A DNA stretch of 9,381 nucleotides, from contig JAJCYN010000159.1 in NCBI GenBank assembly GCA_029262915.1, positions 1-9,381 of the forward strand, in the 5' to 3' direction. The first letter of the stretch is position 1, and every line of letters starts with the position of its first letter. Shown piece after piece: positions 7,779 to 9,381 of the stretch. The notes under the pieces were generated by a model, which made no database searches, was not told where the DNA came from, and saw only the letters and a program-made list of their open reading frames with translations. This DNA is from Flavobacteriales bacterium. GTDB taxonomy: Bacteria; Bacteroidota; Bacteroidia; Flavobacteriales_E; Vicingaceae. The translations under genes were made by a program, and so were the position numbers.

Positions 7779-9381
7779 TAATCCTGTATATATTTTTTCC
7801 ACCACGTATTAAACACAATTAATGCCCAAATAGTTGCCTGTGCATCTTCAGGATTATTAGAAAACAACTGCTGCTTTAACTCTCTAGTTGCTGCAACATT
7901 AAATATACCTTGTTGTTCAATAAAATCATCAGCCAATAAATCATTCTCAATTGTTGATCGTAATTCATTTTGAAACCAACCTAATAAAGGAACTTCAAAT
8001 CCGTGTTTTGATCGTTGATATATTTCTTCAGGTAATTCCTGTCTAAAGCTATCTTGAAGAATTTTTTTCTTCATATCTGTATTAATCTTAAATGCAACAG
8101 GAAGCGAAAATGCGAAATTTACCAACCGATGATCCAAGAATGGCGTTCTTACTTCCAAGCTATTCGCCATACTCATAGAATCAACCTTACGCAACATATC
8201 ATTAGTTAGTACCATTTTCATATCGGTATAAAGTACATCATTAATATCCCCATCTTTACGAACATTTTTCAATAAATCTTCTTTCCTTTTTTTGTATTCA
8301 AAAGCAGTATCACTTAGTCGTTGAGGATTAAAAACTAATTCTTCTTTTAATAAATAATTTGCTTTCTCTTCACTAATTATAGATGCCCATTTCCAGTACC
8401 TGGCCTTATTCGTGAGCTTTGCCCCTAAACTAAATTTATAAAGCTGTCTGTTAATATTCGTAAATTTTGAATTTCTTGATTTCGGCAAATTCCTCCACAA
8501 AGGATACCCCATTTTCACCATAGATTCCTTGATGCCTGAATGACGAGATTTGAATTCTGCCATATGTTTGTTGTAACCCGAAAACATTTCATCTGCACCA
8601 TCTCCAGACAAAGCAACAGTAACATGTTCTTTGGTGTATCTACTCAATAGATAAACAGCTATGGCAGAAGAATCAGCAAATGGTTCATCAATGTAATCTA
8701 AAATATCGTTAAGGTTTTCATACAAATCATTATTTGATAAAGAAAAAACTTGATGATTACTCCCTATTTTTTTTGCTACTGCATTGGCATAAGTCGTTTC
8801 ATCAAAAAAGGGTTCGTCTTTATATCCAATAGAAAAAGTTTGTAAATCTGGTTTATGCTTTTTTGCCAATAAGCTAATTATGGAAGAGTCAACCCCACCA
8901 CTTAAAAAAGTACCAACTGGAACATCTGACACTAATCTTTTTTGAACTGCATCATCTAACAAATTGTATAGCATTTCTTGTGCTTTATCATAATTAAAAG
9001 CGTTTGTTTGAATGGTTGCTTCTTGATTATCCGGAATCTCATAATATAACTCCTCCTCTATTTTATTTTCAAGTTTATTAATATTTTTTATAAAAATAAA
9101 ATGCCCAGGTTTTAACTTTTTAACTCCTTCAAGTATTGAATTGTTTGTTGGTATATAGTTGAATTGCAAATAATTAAATAAGCTTGCTTTATCTATGTCT
9201 TTTTTAATATTAAACGTTAAAATAGCTTTGAGTTCAGACGAAAAAATAAATTGTTCTCCATCAAAATAATACAGCAAAGGTTTAATTCCCATTCTATCGC
9301 GAGCAATAAATAAGGAGCTTTTCTTTTTGTCAAAAACTGCAAAAGCGAAAAAACCATTCAATTTTTCTAAACAATCAGAAC
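7778..9381 (-). CDS. asnB: Asparagine synthase (glutamine-hydrolysing)-type amidotransferase, N-terminus beyond the window
   Basis: The frame is open to the right edge: in-frame codons read SDCLEK before LNGFFAFAVFD, so the TTG at 9361 is an internal Leu, not a start. About 533 residues are visible; roughly the first 95 residues of the glutaminase domain, including the catalytic Cys2, lie outside, judging from the usual length of about 600-640. Seen here: the end of the glutaminase domain (ARDRMGIKPLLYY, FSSELKAIL); then the ATP-pyrophosphatase domain with the PP-loop SGGVDSS (8882-8902), TFSIGY, the YIDEPFADSS segment, SGDGADE (8588-8608), and SMANSLEVRTPFLDHRL. Family reaction: glutamine-derived ammonia is passed to an adenylylated carboxylate, making Asn from Asp in the classic case. 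In capsule and O-antigen loci such genes are often suspected of amidating a uronic acid or another carboxyl in the glycan; that role here is inference from context. It ends in TAG overlapping the GTG start of the glycosyltransferase gene. Confidence 0.93.
   Translation of the reverse strand, partial: SDCLEKLNGFFAFAVFDKKKSSLFIARDRMGIKPLLYYFDGEQFIFSSELKAILTFNIKKDIDKASLFNYLQFNYIPTNNSILEGVKKLKPGHFIFIKNINKLENKIEEELYYEIPDNQEATIQTNAFNYDKAQEMLYNLLDDAVQKRLVSDVPVGTFLSGGVDSSIISLLAKKHKPDLQTFSIGYKDEPFFDETTYANAVAKKIGSNHQVFSLSNNDLYENLNDILDYIDEPFADSSAIAVYLLSRYTKEHVTVALSGDGADEMFSGYNKHMAEFKSRHSGIKESMVKMGYPLWRNLPKSRNSKFTNINRQLYKFSLGAKLTNKARYWKWASIISEEKANYLLKEELVFNPQRLSDTAFEYKKRKEDLLKNVRKDGDINDVLYTDMKMVLTNDMLRKVDSMSMANSLEVRTPFLDHRLVNFAFSLPVAFKINTDMKKKILQDSFRQELPEEIYQRSKHGFEVPLLGWFQNELRSTIENDLLADDFIEQQGIFNVAATRELKQQLFSNNPEDAQATIWALIVFNTWWKKYIQD

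Noticed and set aside
9359..9361. TTG as the start codon of the amidotransferase gene
   Set aside because: The frame continues open upstream to the edge with SDCLEK joining smoothly to LNGFFAFAVFD, as in the middle of AsnB glutaminase domains, so this is an internal codon.

Overview
The window is AT-rich, with all recognisable genes on the minus strand, packed end to end with very short gaps or overlaps. It looks like a member of the Bacteroidota, probably flavobacterial. Four things point that way: the style of the UvrA N-terminus and its CPTTG variant of zinc finger 1, the single-chain GumC/Wzc-type tyrosine autokinase with a Tyr/Gly tail, start codons with little or no Shine-Dalgarno sequence, and a TAnnTTTG-type -7 box in the only sizeable gap. 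This placement is inference; no rRNA or other marker gene is present.

In transcription order (from position 9381 down to 1) the layout is: an asparagine-synthase-type amidotransferase whose N-terminus lies beyond the right edge (7778-9381); a GT4-family glycosyltransferase (6570-7778); a 62-nt gap with a candidate promoter; a Wza-like outer-membrane export lipoprotein (5737-6507); a Wzc-like co-polymerase/BY-kinase (3274-5727); dTDP-4-dehydrorhamnose 3,5-epimerase RfbC (2726-3268); a WecA/TagO/MraY-superfamily polyprenyl-phosphate sugar-1-phosphate transferase (1652-2725); and the first 553 codons of the excinuclease UvrA, which runs off the left edge (1-1659).

The first six genes read as part of a Wzx/Wzy-type capsule or exopolysaccharide locus. 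The WecA-like protein would load the first sugar onto undecaprenyl phosphate. The GT4 enzyme would extend the repeat unit. RfbC would help make a deoxysugar donor. The amidotransferase would either amidate a sugar or make asparagine. The Wzc/Wza pair would control chain length and export. Flippase, polymerase and the other nucleotide-sugar genes are not in the window and would be expected to the right. The DNA-repair gene uvrA overlaps the end of this cluster by 8 nt and is probably co-transcribed with it.

There is no non-coding stretch longer than 62 nt. I see no tRNA, rRNA, CRISPR array, insertion sequence or convincing terminator. I did not find a clearly undescribed system; the points most worth a second look are the uvrA coupling, the tyrosine tail of the kinase, and the amidotransferase in a polysaccharide cluster.
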